A DNA stretch of 64,000 nt from Enterobacter mori (GTDB lineage Bacteria > Pseudomonadota > Gammaproteobacteria > Enterobacterales > Enterobacteriaceae), in contig NZ_CP104285.1 in the NCBI RefSeq assembly GCF_025244905.1, forward strand, positions 1,798,001 to 1,862,000. The letters are read 5' to 3'. This document shows, piece after piece, positions 51,626 to 63,384 of this stretch (positions are counted from its first letter, which is position 1; every line of letters begins with the position of its first letter). Both the position numbers and the translations under genes were made by a program. A model generated the notes under the pieces. That model worked only from the letters and a program-made list of their open reading frames with translations, searched no databases and had not been told where the DNA came from.

Positions 51626-52333
51626 ATGGAACACCTCCCGGTTAAAACGACGCTGCGCATTGCTCTTGTTGGCGATTATAACGCTAATGTGGTTGCGCAT
51701 CAGGCGATCCCACTGGCTATTGACGATGCCGCTGCTGTACTGGATCTCACCGCAGATTATGACTGGCTTGCAACAACGGAGCTGACCAGTCCGGAAGACC
51801 TGGTAGGCTATGATGCCATCTGGCTGGTGCCTGCAAGTCCCTATAAGAACACCGAGGCGGCCTTCATCGCCGCACGCTACGCCCGTGAAAACAGCATTCC
51901 CTTCCTTGGGACCTGCGGTGGGTTCCAGCACGCATTGATTGAGTACGCGCGCAATGTGCTGGGCTGGAGTGATGCGGCTCACGCCGAAACGGACACCGAA
52001 GGGACGATGGTGATTGCGCCGCTGGCCTGCTCGCTGGTGGAAAAAACCGATGCCGTTGAACTGCGCAACAATACGCTTATCGCGAAAGCCTACGGAAAGC
52101 CGGAAATTGTAGAGGGTTATCACTGCAACTATGGCGTGTCGCCAGAATTTGCACAGCAACTGGAGAGTGGTGATATGCGCGTGACGGGCTGGGACGAACA
52201 GGGCGACATTCGCGCAGCCGAACTGGTTACGCACCCGTTCTTTGTGATCACCTTATTCCAGCATGAACGTGCAGCGCTTGAAGGGCGTCCGGTGGTGCTG
52301 GTGCAGGCGATGCTGCGCGCGGCACGCGGATAA
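51626..52333 (+). CDS. class I glutamine amidotransferase-like protein (CTP synthase C-terminal type)
   Basis: 235 aa. A stand-alone GATase domain like the C-terminal half of CTP synthase: LRIALVGDYN at the start, nucleophile elbow FLGTCGGFQHALIEYARNVLG (Cys near residue 103) and a late HERAAL His-x..Glu region (ITLFQHERAALEG). No synthase domain nearby, so the ammonia acceptor is unknown; it may be a gamma-glutamyl hydrolase. Not part of the E. coli K-12 yeaO-nimT interval, thus an extra gene. Confidence 0.8.
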   Translation: MEHLPVKTTLRIALVGDYNANVVAHQAIPLAIDDAAAVLDLTADYDWLATTELTSPEDLVGYDAIWLVPASPYKNTEAAFIAARYARENSIPFLGTCGGFQHALIEYARNVLGWSDAAHAETDTEGTMVIAPLACSLVEKTDAVELRNNTLIAKAYGKPEIVEGYHCNYGVSPEFAQQLESGDMRVTGWDEQGDIRAAELVTHPFFVITLFQHERAALEGRPVVLVQAMLRAARG

Positions 52334-52336
52334 TGC

Positions 52337-52366
52337 AAGGGCAGACTATCGGGTCTGCCCTTGTTA
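52337..52366. terminator. bidirectional-looking terminator between GATase gene and nimT
   Basis: AAGGGCAGAC-TATCGG-GTCTGCCCTT, a 10-bp perfect stem followed by GTTATT. It lies in the convergent gap. Confidence 0.75.
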
Positions 52367-53554
52367 TTAGCGGGGTGTGATCTCCCGGTCACGCCCGGCA
52401 AGCACGCCGCAAACCGCCATCACCGCCGCGGCCAGCGCGCAGGCCATCAGTGGAATGCGCCAGTCTCCGGCAGTGTCGTGAATTTTCCCCATCAGCGGTG
52501 GTCCGCAGGCGGCCAGCAGATAACCAATCGACTGCGCCATACCGGATAACGCCGCCGCCTGGTGTGCAGAGCTGGCGCGCAGACCGATGAAGGTCAGGCC
52601 GAGGATCATGGTCGCACCCGAGCCAAAGCCAAACACCAGCGTCCATATTACCGCCATGTCAGGCGCAAACCAGAACCCCGCCGCGCTCACCGCGCACATC
52701 AGTGCCACGATACCGGCGATCCCGCGCTGATCTTTCAGGCGATGGAGGAGCAGTGGGACAACAAGACCCGGCACGGCGGTGGCCAGCTGTAGCAGGCCGT
52801 GCATCGAGCCTGCCTGTGTTTCACTGTAGCCATGACTGAGTAAAATCGCTGGCAGCCAGCCGATGATCACATAGTAAATCAGCGAGTTGATTCCCAGAAA
52901 CAGCGTCACCTGCCAGGCAAGGGCAGAGCGCCAGATGGCGCGATTGTGCAACGCGCCTGCGCCGGTCACGGTGGCAGCAGGAGTCTGACGCCACTGCGGC
53001 AGCCACAGCAGCAGGGCGACCAGCGGGAAGATCATCAGCATCAGCAGCGCGCCGTGCCAGCCCGCATCACCCAGCGCCAGGGGAACAATTAGCGCAGAGC
53101 CTAACGCAGCAGACGCCCCCATTGTCAGGGAATAAGCCCCGGTGAGCTTAGCCACCTGTCCCGGGAAGTCGCGCTTGATTAACCCCGGTAACAGCACATT
53201 GCCCAGTGCGATACCACAGCCAATGACCGCCGTACCGATAAACAGCAGAGAGGCCGAAGGCAGGGAACGCACGCCAATTCCGGCGCAAATCAGCAGCAGG
53301 GCGAGAAACAGGCTGCGCTCAATACCGATACGGCGGGCGACACCTGCGGCGAGGGGGGAGATTAACGCAAATGCCAGCAGAGGCAGCGTGGTGAGCAAAC
53401 CGGTTTGTGCGGTGGTTAAGCCGTAGTCCTGACGGATGGTGTCAAGCAGCGGCGCCGCTCCGGTAAAGGTGACGCGAAGCGTGGTGGCAATCATCAGGAT
53501 GCCTGCAATCAGCAACGCGCCGTGTTTTCCTGACGTTCGAATAGCTGTAGTCAT
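52367..53554 (-). CDS. nimT: MFS transporter NimT (YeaN), 2-nitroimidazole exporter
   Basis: 395 aa, 12 membrane segments, CynX/NimT family: LRVTFTGAAPLLDTIRQDYGL (loop after TM1), LLPGLIKRDFPGQVAKLTGAY, and the mid-loop after TM6. E. coli NimT exports 2-nitroimidazole and is repressed by the adjacent divergent regulator NimR. Confidence 0.92.
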   Translation of the reverse strand: MTTAIRTSGKHGALLIAGILMIATTLRVTFTGAAPLLDTIRQDYGLTTAQTGLLTTLPLLAFALISPLAAGVARRIGIERSLFLALLLICAGIGVRSLPSASLLFIGTAVIGCGIALGNVLLPGLIKRDFPGQVAKLTGAYSLTMGASAALGSALIVPLALGDAGWHGALLMLMIFPLVALLLWLPQWRQTPAATVTGAGALHNRAIWRSALAWQVTLFLGINSLIYYVIIGWLPAILLSHGYSETQAGSMHGLLQLATAVPGLVVPLLLHRLKDQRGIAGIVALMCAVSAAGFWFAPDMAVIWTLVFGFGSGATMILGLTFIGLRASSAHQAAALSGMAQSIGYLLAACGPPLMGKIHDTAGDWRIPLMACALAAAVMAVCGVLAGRDREITPR

Positions 53555-53653
53555 TATGTTCTCATACGTTCAAGCGAGCGCACACAATACCGATTTTCAG
53601 CGTGGTTGAAATCAAGCTAAAATGACAGTTTATCGCTAATATCGGACAACTTT

Positions 53654-54445
53654 ATGATAGGTCTTGGGCTGGATGGCTACGATCCGGATAGCCAGCACGA
53701 CCCTGCGGTGGCATTTCGCATCCGCGTGGTGGCTGAAGAACAGCATATTCCGCTGCATCATCACCGTAAGGGTCAGCTGATCCTGGCGCTGGGAGGCGCG
53801 ATCACCTGCGATGTGGAAAACGCTATGCTGATGGTGCCCCCGCAGTATGCCGTATGGGTTCCGGGGCAAATGCCGCACAGCAATAAGGCCACGCCAGGTG
53901 CACAGCTGTGCTTTTTGTTTATTGAACCCGGCGCCGTCAGTTTGCCCGATCGCTGTTGCACCCTGAAAATCTCCCCGCTGGTGCGGGAGCTTATTTTGTC
54001 GCTGGCGGATAGATCGCGTGAAGAGTTGCTCCTTGCCGCCACATCGCGGCTGGTGGCGGTGCTATTTGATGAGCTGCCGCGTCAGCGTCAGGAGCATTTG
54101 CAGCTGCCCGTCTCACCACACCCCAAAATTCGCCTGATGAGCGAGAAGATGGCTGAAGAGCCTGCTGCATGGCAAACGCTGGCGCAGTGGGCGAGTCACT
54201 TCGCCATGAGCGAGCGCAACCTGGCGCGGCTGGTCGTAAAAGAGACGGGGTTAAGCTTCAGGCGCTGGCGACACCAGCTGCAGTTGATTGTCGCCCTGCA
54301 GTGGCTGATTGGTGGGAACTCCGTGCAGCAGGTGGCACAGTCACTGGGGTATGACTCCACCACCGCCTTTATTACCATGTTTAAGAAAGGGTTGGGGCAG
54401 ACGCCTGCACGCTATATTGCCAGCCTGACTACGACTTCCCAATAA
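53654..54445 (+). CDS. nimR: AraC-family regulator NimR (YeaM)
   Basis: 263 aa. N-terminal cupin ([20 protein letters not shown] ... [17 protein letters not shown]), C-terminal AraC HTH ~165-255 ([51 protein letters not shown]). Divergent from nimT by 99 nt, which it represses in E. coli. It overlaps the yeaL end by 17 nt, convergent. Confidence 0.93.
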   Translation: MIGLGLDGYDPDSQHDPAVAFRIRVVAEEQHIPLHHHRKGQLILALGGAITCDVENAMLMVPPQYAVWVPGQMPHSNKATPGAQLCFLFIEPGAVSLPDRCCTLKISPLVRELILSLADRSREELLLAATSRLVAVLFDELPRQRQEHLQLPVSPHPKIRLMSEKMAEEPAAWQTLAQWASHFAMSERNLARLVVKETGLSFRRWRHQLQLIVALQWLIGGNSVQQVAQSLGYDSTTAFITMFKKGLGQTPARYIASLTTTSQ

Positions 54446-54875
54446 ACAGTGAAACCAGCCCGGCGGCAATCAGCGGTCCCACCGGCACGCCGCGGAACAG
54501 GGCGACGCCGAGCACGGTGCCTACCAGCAGGCCCGCCACCAGCGAGGGCTGGCTGCTCATCAACGTAACGCCGCGTCCACCCAGCCACGAGACAAAAACA
54601 CCCACCGCGATCGCCACCAGCGATTTCCAGTTCACGAAGGAATGCAGCAGCGTCGAGGCGGGAAGCGTGCCGCTGGCGATCGGGGCCATCACGCCGATGG
54701 TCAAAATGATAATCCCGATGGTGAGGCCTTGTTTTTCTATCCACGGGAAAAAGGTATTGAGCGGGGTCACGCGAACAATAATCAGCACCAGAATCGAGAT
54801 GGCGACCGTGGTGTTATGGCTGACAAAGCCGAGCGCGGCGAGTGCCAGCAGAATGAGCAGAGTAGGGTCAAACAT
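54429..54875 (-). CDS. yeaL: DUF441 membrane protein YeaL
   Basis: 148 aa, four to five membrane segments: [78 protein letters not shown]. Nearly identical to E. coli YeaL. Function unknown. Confidence 0.94.
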   Translation of the reverse strand: MFDPTLLILLALAALGFVSHNTTVAISILVLIIVRVTPLNTFFPWIEKQGLTIGIIILTIGVMAPIASGTLPASTLLHSFVNWKSLVAIAVGVFVSWLGGRGVTLMSSQPSLVAGLLVGTVLGVALFRGVPVGPLIAAGLVSLFIGKS

Positions 54876-55019
54876 AGGGGATCCTTGCCAAAATAATTAA
54901 CCTGCTTACAGTACGCGCAAACGCGGCGCAGGGCAGTTTTAAAAAGATTTTATTACTGTCATAACCTTGTCATTTACGCGGATTAAAACGGAGGCAGATA
55001 TCGCAAAAGGGTCGCCATC

Positions 55020-55124
55020 ATGAACGATCACATGTTTGTTGAAACGCTGATTATCTCCTCATCATTTTTCGCGATTGCCGTGATTCTCGTCGTCTCCGTG
55101 CTGTTCCTGGAAAGAAAAGGCTGA
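55020..55124 (+). CDS. yoaI: small membrane protein YoaI
   Basis: 34 aa: [20 protein letters not shown] then [14 protein letters not shown]. Single membrane helix, almost the same as E. coli YoaI. In E. coli yoaI lies at the same place (yeaL-yoaI) and belongs to the PhoB regulon. A plausible purine-rich site (GGAGG ~54990) is rather far upstream. Confidence 0.88.
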   Translation: MNDHMFVETLIISSSFFAIAVILVVSVLFLERKG

Positions 55125-55145
55125 CGGGGGCGCCAGCCGTCGCGA

Positions 55146-55646
55146 TTACGCTTTATGGAAGGTTACCAGCTCTGGACGGGCAATACGCAGGTAATCCTGG
55201 GTATCCATAATGACGGATTTCTCCAGCAGGCCAGCGTTAAACGCGATTTCGTCGAAACGCTCGAACAGCAGCGGGTCGGCCACCAGCGCCAGGTCAGGAT
55301 GGAAGCTAAAGGGCGGGATAGCGCCGAAAACGCAGGCGGTCAGGGTATCGACTTCTGCCGGGCTGGCGAGCGAGGCTTTAAGCCCGCCAAAATGGCTGGC
55401 AAGCTGGCTCAGGTCGGCCTGTAGGTCGGCGGCCAGGATCGCCAGAACGTGTTTTTTTACGCCGTTGCCTTTCACTTTGCACACCAGCGCTTTCGCGCCT
55501 TGTCTCAGATCGGTTCCGCGAATTTCACTTACCGCTTCACATTTCCCCACCGCCTCGTGCTCCATCACCCGAAACCGTGCACCCTGCTCGGTAAGTAAGG
55601 TAATCAGTTGCTGGTGAGTTGCCGTCCCAATAACATCTTCAGACAT
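55146..55646 (-). CDS. yeaK: YbaK/ProX-type aminoacyl-tRNA editing protein YeaK
   Basis: 166 aa, INS editing-domain fold: LLTEQGARFRVMEHEAVGKCEAVSEIRG and LRQGAKALVCKVKGNGVKKHVL, GAIPPFSFHPDLALVADPLL. Removes mischarged amino acids from tRNA in trans. One residue shorter than E. coli YeaK. Confidence 0.94.
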   Translation of the reverse strand: MSEDVIGTATHQQLITLLTEQGARFRVMEHEAVGKCEAVSEIRGTDLRQGAKALVCKVKGNGVKKHVLAILAADLQADLSQLASHFGGLKASLASPAEVDTLTACVFGAIPPFSFHPDLALVADPLLFERFDEIAFNAGLLEKSVIMDTQDYLRIARPELVTFHKA

Positions 55647-55745
55647 AACGATTTTCCCGGTAATGAACCCATTTTCAGCTTGCTACATTATCACGGGATG
55701 AACGGGGTCGAAAGAAAACAGCCAGCGAATTCGCTGGCTGCTGGG

Positions 55746-57097
<1,352 letters not shown>

Positions 57098-57102
57098 TTG
57101 TT

Positions 57103-59037
57103 TTAAGACGATTTGCGCACGCGCAGGTACCATTCGCAGAGCAGGCGAACCTGTTTGCGGGTATAGCCTTTCTCCATCATACGGTCGACAAAATCGTCGT
57201 GCTTTTTCTGCTCGTCGGTTGAGGTTTTGGCGTTAAATGAAATAACCGGCAACAGCTCTTCGGTATTGGAGAACATTTTTTTCTCAATGACCGTGCGCAG
57301 TTTTTCGTAGCTGGTCCAGTTCGGGTTACGCCCGTTGTTGTGCGCTCTGGCGCGCAGGACGAAGTTGACAATCTCATTACGGAAGTCTTTCGGGTTGCTG
57401 ATACCGGCAGGCTTCTCGATTTTTTCCAGCTCCGCGTTCAGGGATTCACGGTCGAACAGCTGGCCGGTATCCGGGTCGCGGTATTCCTGATCCTGGATCC
57501 AGAAGTCAGCATAGGTAACGTAACGGTCGAAAATGTTCTGCCCGTATTCTGAATAGGATTCCAGATAGGCCGTCTGGATCTCTTTGCCAATGAACTCGGC
57601 GTATTTCGGGATCAGGTAGCCTTTCAGGAACTCAAGGTAGCGCTCAGACTGCTCCTGCGGGAACTGCTCGCGCTCGATTTGCTGCTCAAGGACGTAGAAC
57701 AGATGCACCGGGTTAGCCGCCACTTCCGCATGGTCGAAGTTAAAGACGCGGGAGAGGATCTTAAACGCGAAACGCGTGGACAGACCGTTCATCCCCTCGT
57801 CGACGCCAGCGTAATCGCGGTACTCCTGATACGACTTCGCTTTCGGGTCGGTGTCCTTCAGGCTTTCACCATCATAGACGCGCATTTTCGAGTAGATGCT
57901 GGAGTTTTCCGGCTCTTTCAGGCGCGACAGAATGGAGAAGCGAGACAGCGTTTCCAGCGTTCCCGGTGCGCAAGGGGCGTGCACCAGCTCACTGTGGTTA
58001 AGCAGTTTCTCGTAAATTTTGATCTCTTCCGAGATCCGCAGGCAATAAGGCACTTTGACAATGTAAACACGGTCGAGGAACGCCTCATTGTTTTTGTTAT
58101 TACGGAAGGTGACCCACTCTGATTCGTTGGAGTGCGCCAGAATGATGCCGTTAAACGGCAGGGCGGAAATACCTTCCGTCCCGTTGTAGTTCCCTTCCTG
58201 GGTAGCGGTCAGCAGCGGATGCAGCACTTTAATCGGTGCTTTAAACATCTCGACGAACTCCATAATTCCCTGGTTTGCGCGGCACAGGGCGCCGGAGTAG
58301 CCATAGGCATCCGGGTCGTTTTGCGCGTGATGTTCCAGCTTACGGATATCGACTTTACCGACCAGGGCCGAAATATCCTGGTTGTTCTCGTCGCCGGGCT
58401 CCGTTTTGGCGATAGCGATCTGTTCCAGAATTGACGGCCAGACTTTGACGACGCGGAATTTGGTAATATCGCCACCAAACTCGTGCAGGCGTTTTGCCGC
58501 CCACGGTGACATAATCGTGCCGAGATAGCGGTGCGGGATGCCAAACTCTTTATCAAGGATCTGCGCATCTTCCTGCGGATTAAACAGGCACAGCGGATGG
58601 TCATTGACCGGGCTGCGTTCCCCGTTGGCACTCAGCACGTAAATCGGCACGCGCTGCATCAGTGCTTTCAGGCGCTCAGCAAGCGACGATTTACCGCCAC
58701 CCACAGGCCCCAGCAAATAGAGGATCTGCTTCTTCTCTTCCAGGCCCTGAGCAGCATGCTTCAGGTAGGAGACGATCTGCTCGATGGCATCTTCCATGCC
58801 ATAGAACTCTTCAAACGCCGGATATCGGGCGACTACCCGATTCGAAAAGAGACGGGAAAGCCGTGGCTCCAGGGCAGTATCAACCATGTTAGGCTCACCA
58901 ATAGCCATCAATAGCCGTTCTGCCGCATTGGCATAGGCACTGCGATCTTGCCGACAAATGGTAAGAAACTCCTGCAGTGTGAACTCTTCGTCCTTGGCAG
59001 CTTCGTAGCGCTGGCGATAGTGATCGAATATATTCAT
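57103..59037 (-). CDS. yeaG: PrkA-family serine protein kinase YeaG
   Basis: 644 aa, E. coli length. N-terminal AAA-like domain with Walker A LLGPVGGGKSSLAERLK (~108-124); C-terminal PrkA domain. Its partner yeaH follows 73 nt later with a REP between. Transcribed from a strong sigma54 site upstream (59136-59152). Confidence 0.96.
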   Translation of the reverse strand: MNIFDHYRQRYEAAKDEEFTLQEFLTICRQDRSAYANAAERLLMAIGEPNMVDTALEPRLSRLFSNRVVARYPAFEEFYGMEDAIEQIVSYLKHAAQGLEEKKQILYLLGPVGGGKSSLAERLKALMQRVPIYVLSANGERSPVNDHPLCLFNPQEDAQILDKEFGIPHRYLGTIMSPWAAKRLHEFGGDITKFRVVKVWPSILEQIAIAKTEPGDENNQDISALVGKVDIRKLEHHAQNDPDAYGYSGALCRANQGIMEFVEMFKAPIKVLHPLLTATQEGNYNGTEGISALPFNGIILAHSNESEWVTFRNNKNNEAFLDRVYIVKVPYCLRISEEIKIYEKLLNHSELVHAPCAPGTLETLSRFSILSRLKEPENSSIYSKMRVYDGESLKDTDPKAKSYQEYRDYAGVDEGMNGLSTRFAFKILSRVFNFDHAEVAANPVHLFYVLEQQIEREQFPQEQSERYLEFLKGYLIPKYAEFIGKEIQTAYLESYSEYGQNIFDRYVTYADFWIQDQEYRDPDTGQLFDRESLNAELEKIEKPAGISNPKDFRNEIVNFVLRARAHNNGRNPNWTSYEKLRTVIEKKMFSNTEELLPVISFNAKTSTDEQKKHDDFVDRMMEKGYTRKQVRLLCEWYLRVRKSS

Positions 59038-59470
59038 GGCATGCCGTCCTTTCGTTTTTTAGCACAGGATAAGAGCCGTTCGTATGAGTAGTGGAGGCTC
59101 CCGGAAGAGAATTTCTCGCACCTCACTGCCAGAGCAGCAACCTGTGTGCCAGGTCAGACGCTAAGAAGTGCGGGGGTATGCAGCAAAATCTCTTCTTAAA
59201 TTAAAGCGTAGATGGCATTTGCAAAACTTGCATGCTGAGAAAATCTAATTTCAATGACATATCAATAACTCATCCAAAAATTCCCACGTGCGTAATAAGG
59301 CGAAGCCGCGTTTTTCATTCAGGGTTCACATAAATGAAAGCAGCCTGTCATCTGAAAAGTAAAAAATAACGGGTTAATCAGACTCATTAGTCAGCAAAAA
59401 ATTTTGGGATGAACGGGAATGGCGGTTACACTTCACCCGCTGATTATTTGACTACAGGAAAGAATGGATT
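59038..59470. other. 433-bp divergent gap between yeaG and mipA
   Basis: Holds the sigma54 promoter of yeaG on the minus strand (59136-59152). The mipA side has several TTAAT/TGACAT-like segments (~59225-59400) but no promoter I can fix. The ribosome site GGAAAG (~59458) precedes mipA GTG 59471. Confidence 0.6.
59136..59152 (-). promoter_or_regulatory. sigma54 promoter of yeaGH
   Basis: On the minus strand CTGGCACACAGGTTGCT, a perfect match to the -24/-12 consensus (TGGCAC-N5-TTGCW). The transcript would start ~88 nt upstream of the yeaG ATG. E. coli yeaGH is known to respond to nitrogen starvation through NtrC and sigma54. Confidence 0.88.
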
Positions 59471-60217
59471 GTGACCAAACTCAAACTTCTGGCATTGGGC
59501 ATCCTTGCCGCTACCGCAGTGAACACCGCACAGGCAGAAAGTCAGTGGACTGTTGGCGCGGGCGCGGGTGTCATTAACAGCCCGTACAAACAGTATGACC
59601 GCGACGTGTATCCCGTTCCCGTTGTCACCTATGAAGGCGATAACTTCTGGTTCCGAGGCCTGGGCGGCGGCTACTATCTGTGGAACGATACGGCTGACAA
59701 ACTGTCGATCATGGCGTATTACGACCCGACGCACTTCAAGCCAGGCGACAGCGACAGTAACGCGCTTCGCCAGCTGGACAAGCGCAGAAGCTCGCTGATG
59801 GCGGGTCTTTCTTACGTACATAATACCCAGTATGGCTTCCTGCGTACTGCGCTGGCTGCGGATACGCTCGACAACAGCAACGGCTTTATCTGGGATCTGG
59901 CGTGGCTTTATCGGTACACCAACGGCGCGCTGACGCTGACGCCGGGCATTGGTGTGCAGTACAGCAGCGAGAACTACAACGACTACTACTACGGCGTTTC
60001 TAAAGCTGAATCTCGCCGTAGCGGTTTGAAAAGCTACAGCGCGGATGATGGCTGGGATCCGTACCTGGAGCTGACCGCGAGCTATAACTTCCTGGGTGAC
60101 TGGAATGTTTACGGTACAGGCCGTTACACCCGCCTGAGTGATGAAATCAAAGATAGCCCGATGGTCGACAAATCCTGGTCAGGCATCTTCTCTGTGGGTG
60201 TGACCTACAAGTTCTGA
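59471..60217 (+). CDS. mipA: MltA-interacting outer-membrane protein MipA
   Basis: 248 aa from GTG 59471. Signal peptide TKLKLLALGILAATAVNTAQA-E (cleavage ~22). Mature outer-membrane beta-barrel of the OmpV family, ending in VGVTYKF with terminal Phe. In E. coli it tethers MltA to PBP1B. Confidence 0.95.
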   Translation: MTKLKLLALGILAATAVNTAQAESQWTVGAGAGVINSPYKQYDRDVYPVPVVTYEGDNFWFRGLGGGYYLWNDTADKLSIMAYYDPTHFKPGDSDSNALRQLDKRRSSLMAGLSYVHNTQYGFLRTALAADTLDNSNGFIWDLAWLYRYTNGALTLTPGIGVQYSSENYNDYYYGVSKAESRRSGLKSYSADDGWDPYLELTASYNFLGDWNVYGTGRYTRLSDEIKDSPMVDKSWSGIFSVGVTYKF

Positions 60218-60249
60218 GTGTGCATCATTAGCGTGCATTCAGTGCATCA

Positions 60250-60273
60250 AAACGGGGCGCTTGCGCCCCGTTT
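60250..60273. terminator. terminator between mipA and yeaD
   Basis: AAACGGGGCGC-TT-GCGCCCCGTTT, 11-bp stem followed by GCTTTT; convergent gap, could serve both genes. Confidence 0.8.
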
Positions 60274-60295
60274 GCTTTTCTGTGGTGCAGGGCGA

Positions 60296-61180
60296 TTATC
60301 GCTTAACAATGCTAATCGTCTGCCCTAAACGAGACGGTTTTTCTTCGCTCGCTTTCTGCGGCGTGGTCACGCATGCTGTTTCCACACAGACGAATGTTTT
60401 GTAACCGTCATCGGGAATGTCGGCCATGCTGACAGACAATGCCGGACCTGGGTTCCAGCCCACCACATTGCTGTGATGATGATGAACTACCTCAATGCCG
60501 CGGTTCAGGGCACCATCGTGGATCACGCTGCAGGCTTCGGGGTGGAGAAAAACGCGGTCGGTACGATCAGGGAAATCCTGAACGCCGTCGCTCAGTTTGC
60601 CTTCTTTCGCGTTATCAACTTTGTCGATAAAGGTATCGCCGAGGCCGCTCACCTTCACTGCGTTGATATCACCCACGTTGAAGTAGGTGTGCAGGGCTGC
60701 CGTCGTTTCAAATTCGCCGTGGGCTTCCAGCTCAATTTCGCAGGTTTTCGCCAGCTTGAAGCGGGCGTACAGGGTAAAATCGTGCGGCCACAGGGCGCGA
60801 GTTTCATCGTTTGCCTGCAGTTCAAAGGTCAGTACCGCGCCGTTATCATCTTCGTTGTGTGCTTTCAGCGTCCACTGTTGATTACGGGCGAATCCGTGAG
60901 ACGGTAAACCCGGCTGCGCGGAAGGACCGAACCACGGCCAGCAGATGGGTACGCCGCCGCGGATCGCTGCCCCTTTTTGGAACGAGGTCGCATCGCTCAG
61001 CCATAAGCCTTCCACTTCTCCTTCCGGTTTCCAGGAGAGCAGGTGAGCGCCGTTCAGCGCCACGGACGCTTTGACGCGCGGATGGTCAACGACGATAACG
61101 TCGGCACCGTCAATCTGACGGCGGGAGAGCACAGGGGTAAGTTGTTCGACTACCGGAAGTGCAAAAATTTTATTAATCAT
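60296..61180 (-). CDS. yeaD: D-hexose-6-phosphate mutarotase YeaD
   Basis: 294 aa from the ATG at 61180 (MINKIFALPVVEQLTPVLSR), E. coli length. Aldose-1-epimerase fold: GGVPICWPWFGPSAQPGLPSHGFAR, with catalytic His ~104 and Glu near VCVETACV. Follows gapA after a terminator. Confidence 0.94.
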   Translation of the reverse strand: MINKIFALPVVEQLTPVLSRRQIDGADVIVVDHPRVKASVALNGAHLLSWKPEGEVEGLWLSDATSFQKGAAIRGGVPICWPWFGPSAQPGLPSHGFARNQQWTLKAHNEDDNGAVLTFELQANDETRALWPHDFTLYARFKLAKTCEIELEAHGEFETTAALHTYFNVGDINAVKVSGLGDTFIDKVDNAKEGKLSDGVQDFPDRTDRVFLHPEACSVIHDGALNRGIEVVHHHHSNVVGWNPGPALSVSMADIPDDGYKTFVCVETACVTTPQKASEEKPSRLGQTISIVKR

Positions 61181-61207
61181 TAAGCAATCCTCTGTCTTAA
61201 AACAATA

Positions 61208-61236
61208 AAAAAGGCGACCGAAGTCGCCTTTTTGGA
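61208..61236 (-). terminator. terminator of gapA
   Basis: AAAAAAGGCGAC-CGAA-GTCGCCTTTTT between gapA and yeaD; T-runs on both strands. Confidence 0.85.
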
Positions 61237-61254
61237 TCAAACACTCATCTCAAC

Positions 61255-62591
<1,337 letters not shown>

Positions 62592-63005
62592 ATGTCGAAC
62601 CAACGTAACCCCGACGATTTGAAAAAAAACCTCACAGAAATGCAGTTTTACGTGACGCAGAACCACGGAACGGAACCGCCATTTACCGGGCGTTTACTGC
62701 ACAACAAGCGAGACGGTGTCTATCACTGCCTGGTGTGCGATGCGCCGCTGTTTAATTCCCAAACAAAATATGATTCAGGCTGTGGCTGGCCGAGCTTTTA
62801 CGAGCCGGTGAGTGATGACGCGATCCGCTATCTGACGGACTCATCGCACGGCATGGTACGCACTGAAATTCGTTGCGGAAACTGTGATGCGCACCTCGGG
62901 CATGTCTTCCCGGATGGGCCTCAGCCAACGGGTGAGCGTTTTTGCGTGAATTCAGCCTCGTTAAGCTTCACTGATGACGAAAATGGCGACCACACTAAAG
63001 GTTGA
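62592..63005 (+). CDS. msrB: peptide methionine-(R)-S-oxide reductase
   Basis: 137 aa from ATG 62592 ([20 protein letters not shown]), E. coli length; an upstream ATG at 62562 is in frame. Two CxxC zinc pairs (CLVCDAP, CGNCDAH) and the catalytic Cys in [11 protein letters not shown]. Repairs oxidised methionine. Confidence 0.96.
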   Translation: MSNQRNPDDLKKNLTEMQFYVTQNHGTEPPFTGRLLHNKRDGVYHCLVCDAPLFNSQTKYDSGCGWPSFYEPVSDDAIRYLTDSSHGMVRTEIRCGNCDAHLGHVFPDGPQPTGERFCVNSASLSFTDDENGDHTKG

Positions 63006-63046
63006 AAAATCGATTCAGCAAATTATTCCTTTAAAAGGGAGACATC

Positions 63047-63325
63047 ATGAATATTGATGACATGATTAGCGGTATGACGCCGGAGGTTTATCAGCGTCTG
63101 GTGACGGCCGTTGAGCTGGGAAAATGGCCTGATGGTGTGGCGCTCACCCCGGAGCAAAAAGAGAACAGCCTGCAACTGGTGATGTTATGGCAGGCGCGCA
63201 ATAACACCGACGCGCAGCACATGACCATCGACACCAAAGGCCAGATGGTGATGAAGAGCAAGCGCGAGTTAAAAGAAGACTTTGGCATCACGCCGAAGCC
63301 GATTGCGACGATCAAAATGCAATAA
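63047..63325 (+). CDS. yeaC: DUF1315 protein YeaC
   Basis: 92 aa. DDMISGMTPEVYQRLVTAVE, LGKWPDGVALTPEQKENSLQ, LVMLWQARNN and C-terminal FGITPKPIATIKMQ; close to E. coli YeaC (90 aa). 41 nt after msrB, likely one operon. Function unknown. Confidence 0.94.
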   Translation: MNIDDMISGMTPEVYQRLVTAVELGKWPDGVALTPEQKENSLQLVMLWQARNNTDAQHMTIDTKGQMVMKSKRELKEDFGITPKPIATIKMQ

Positions 63326-63343
63326 CGGTGCAGGTTGATGCCC

Positions 63344-63380
63344 TCACCCAACCCTCTCCCACAGGGAGAGGGTTGGGTGA
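63344..63380. repeat. intergenic palindromic repeat
   Basis: Perfect 17-bp arms TCACCCAACCCTCTCCC and GGGAGAGGGTTGGGTGA around ACA. It is a common type of extragenic palindrome in Enterobacter/Klebsiella-type genomes and lies between yeaC and the chitinase gene (convergent), likely serving as a transcript-end structure. Confidence 0.8.
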
Positions 63381-63384
63381 CATA

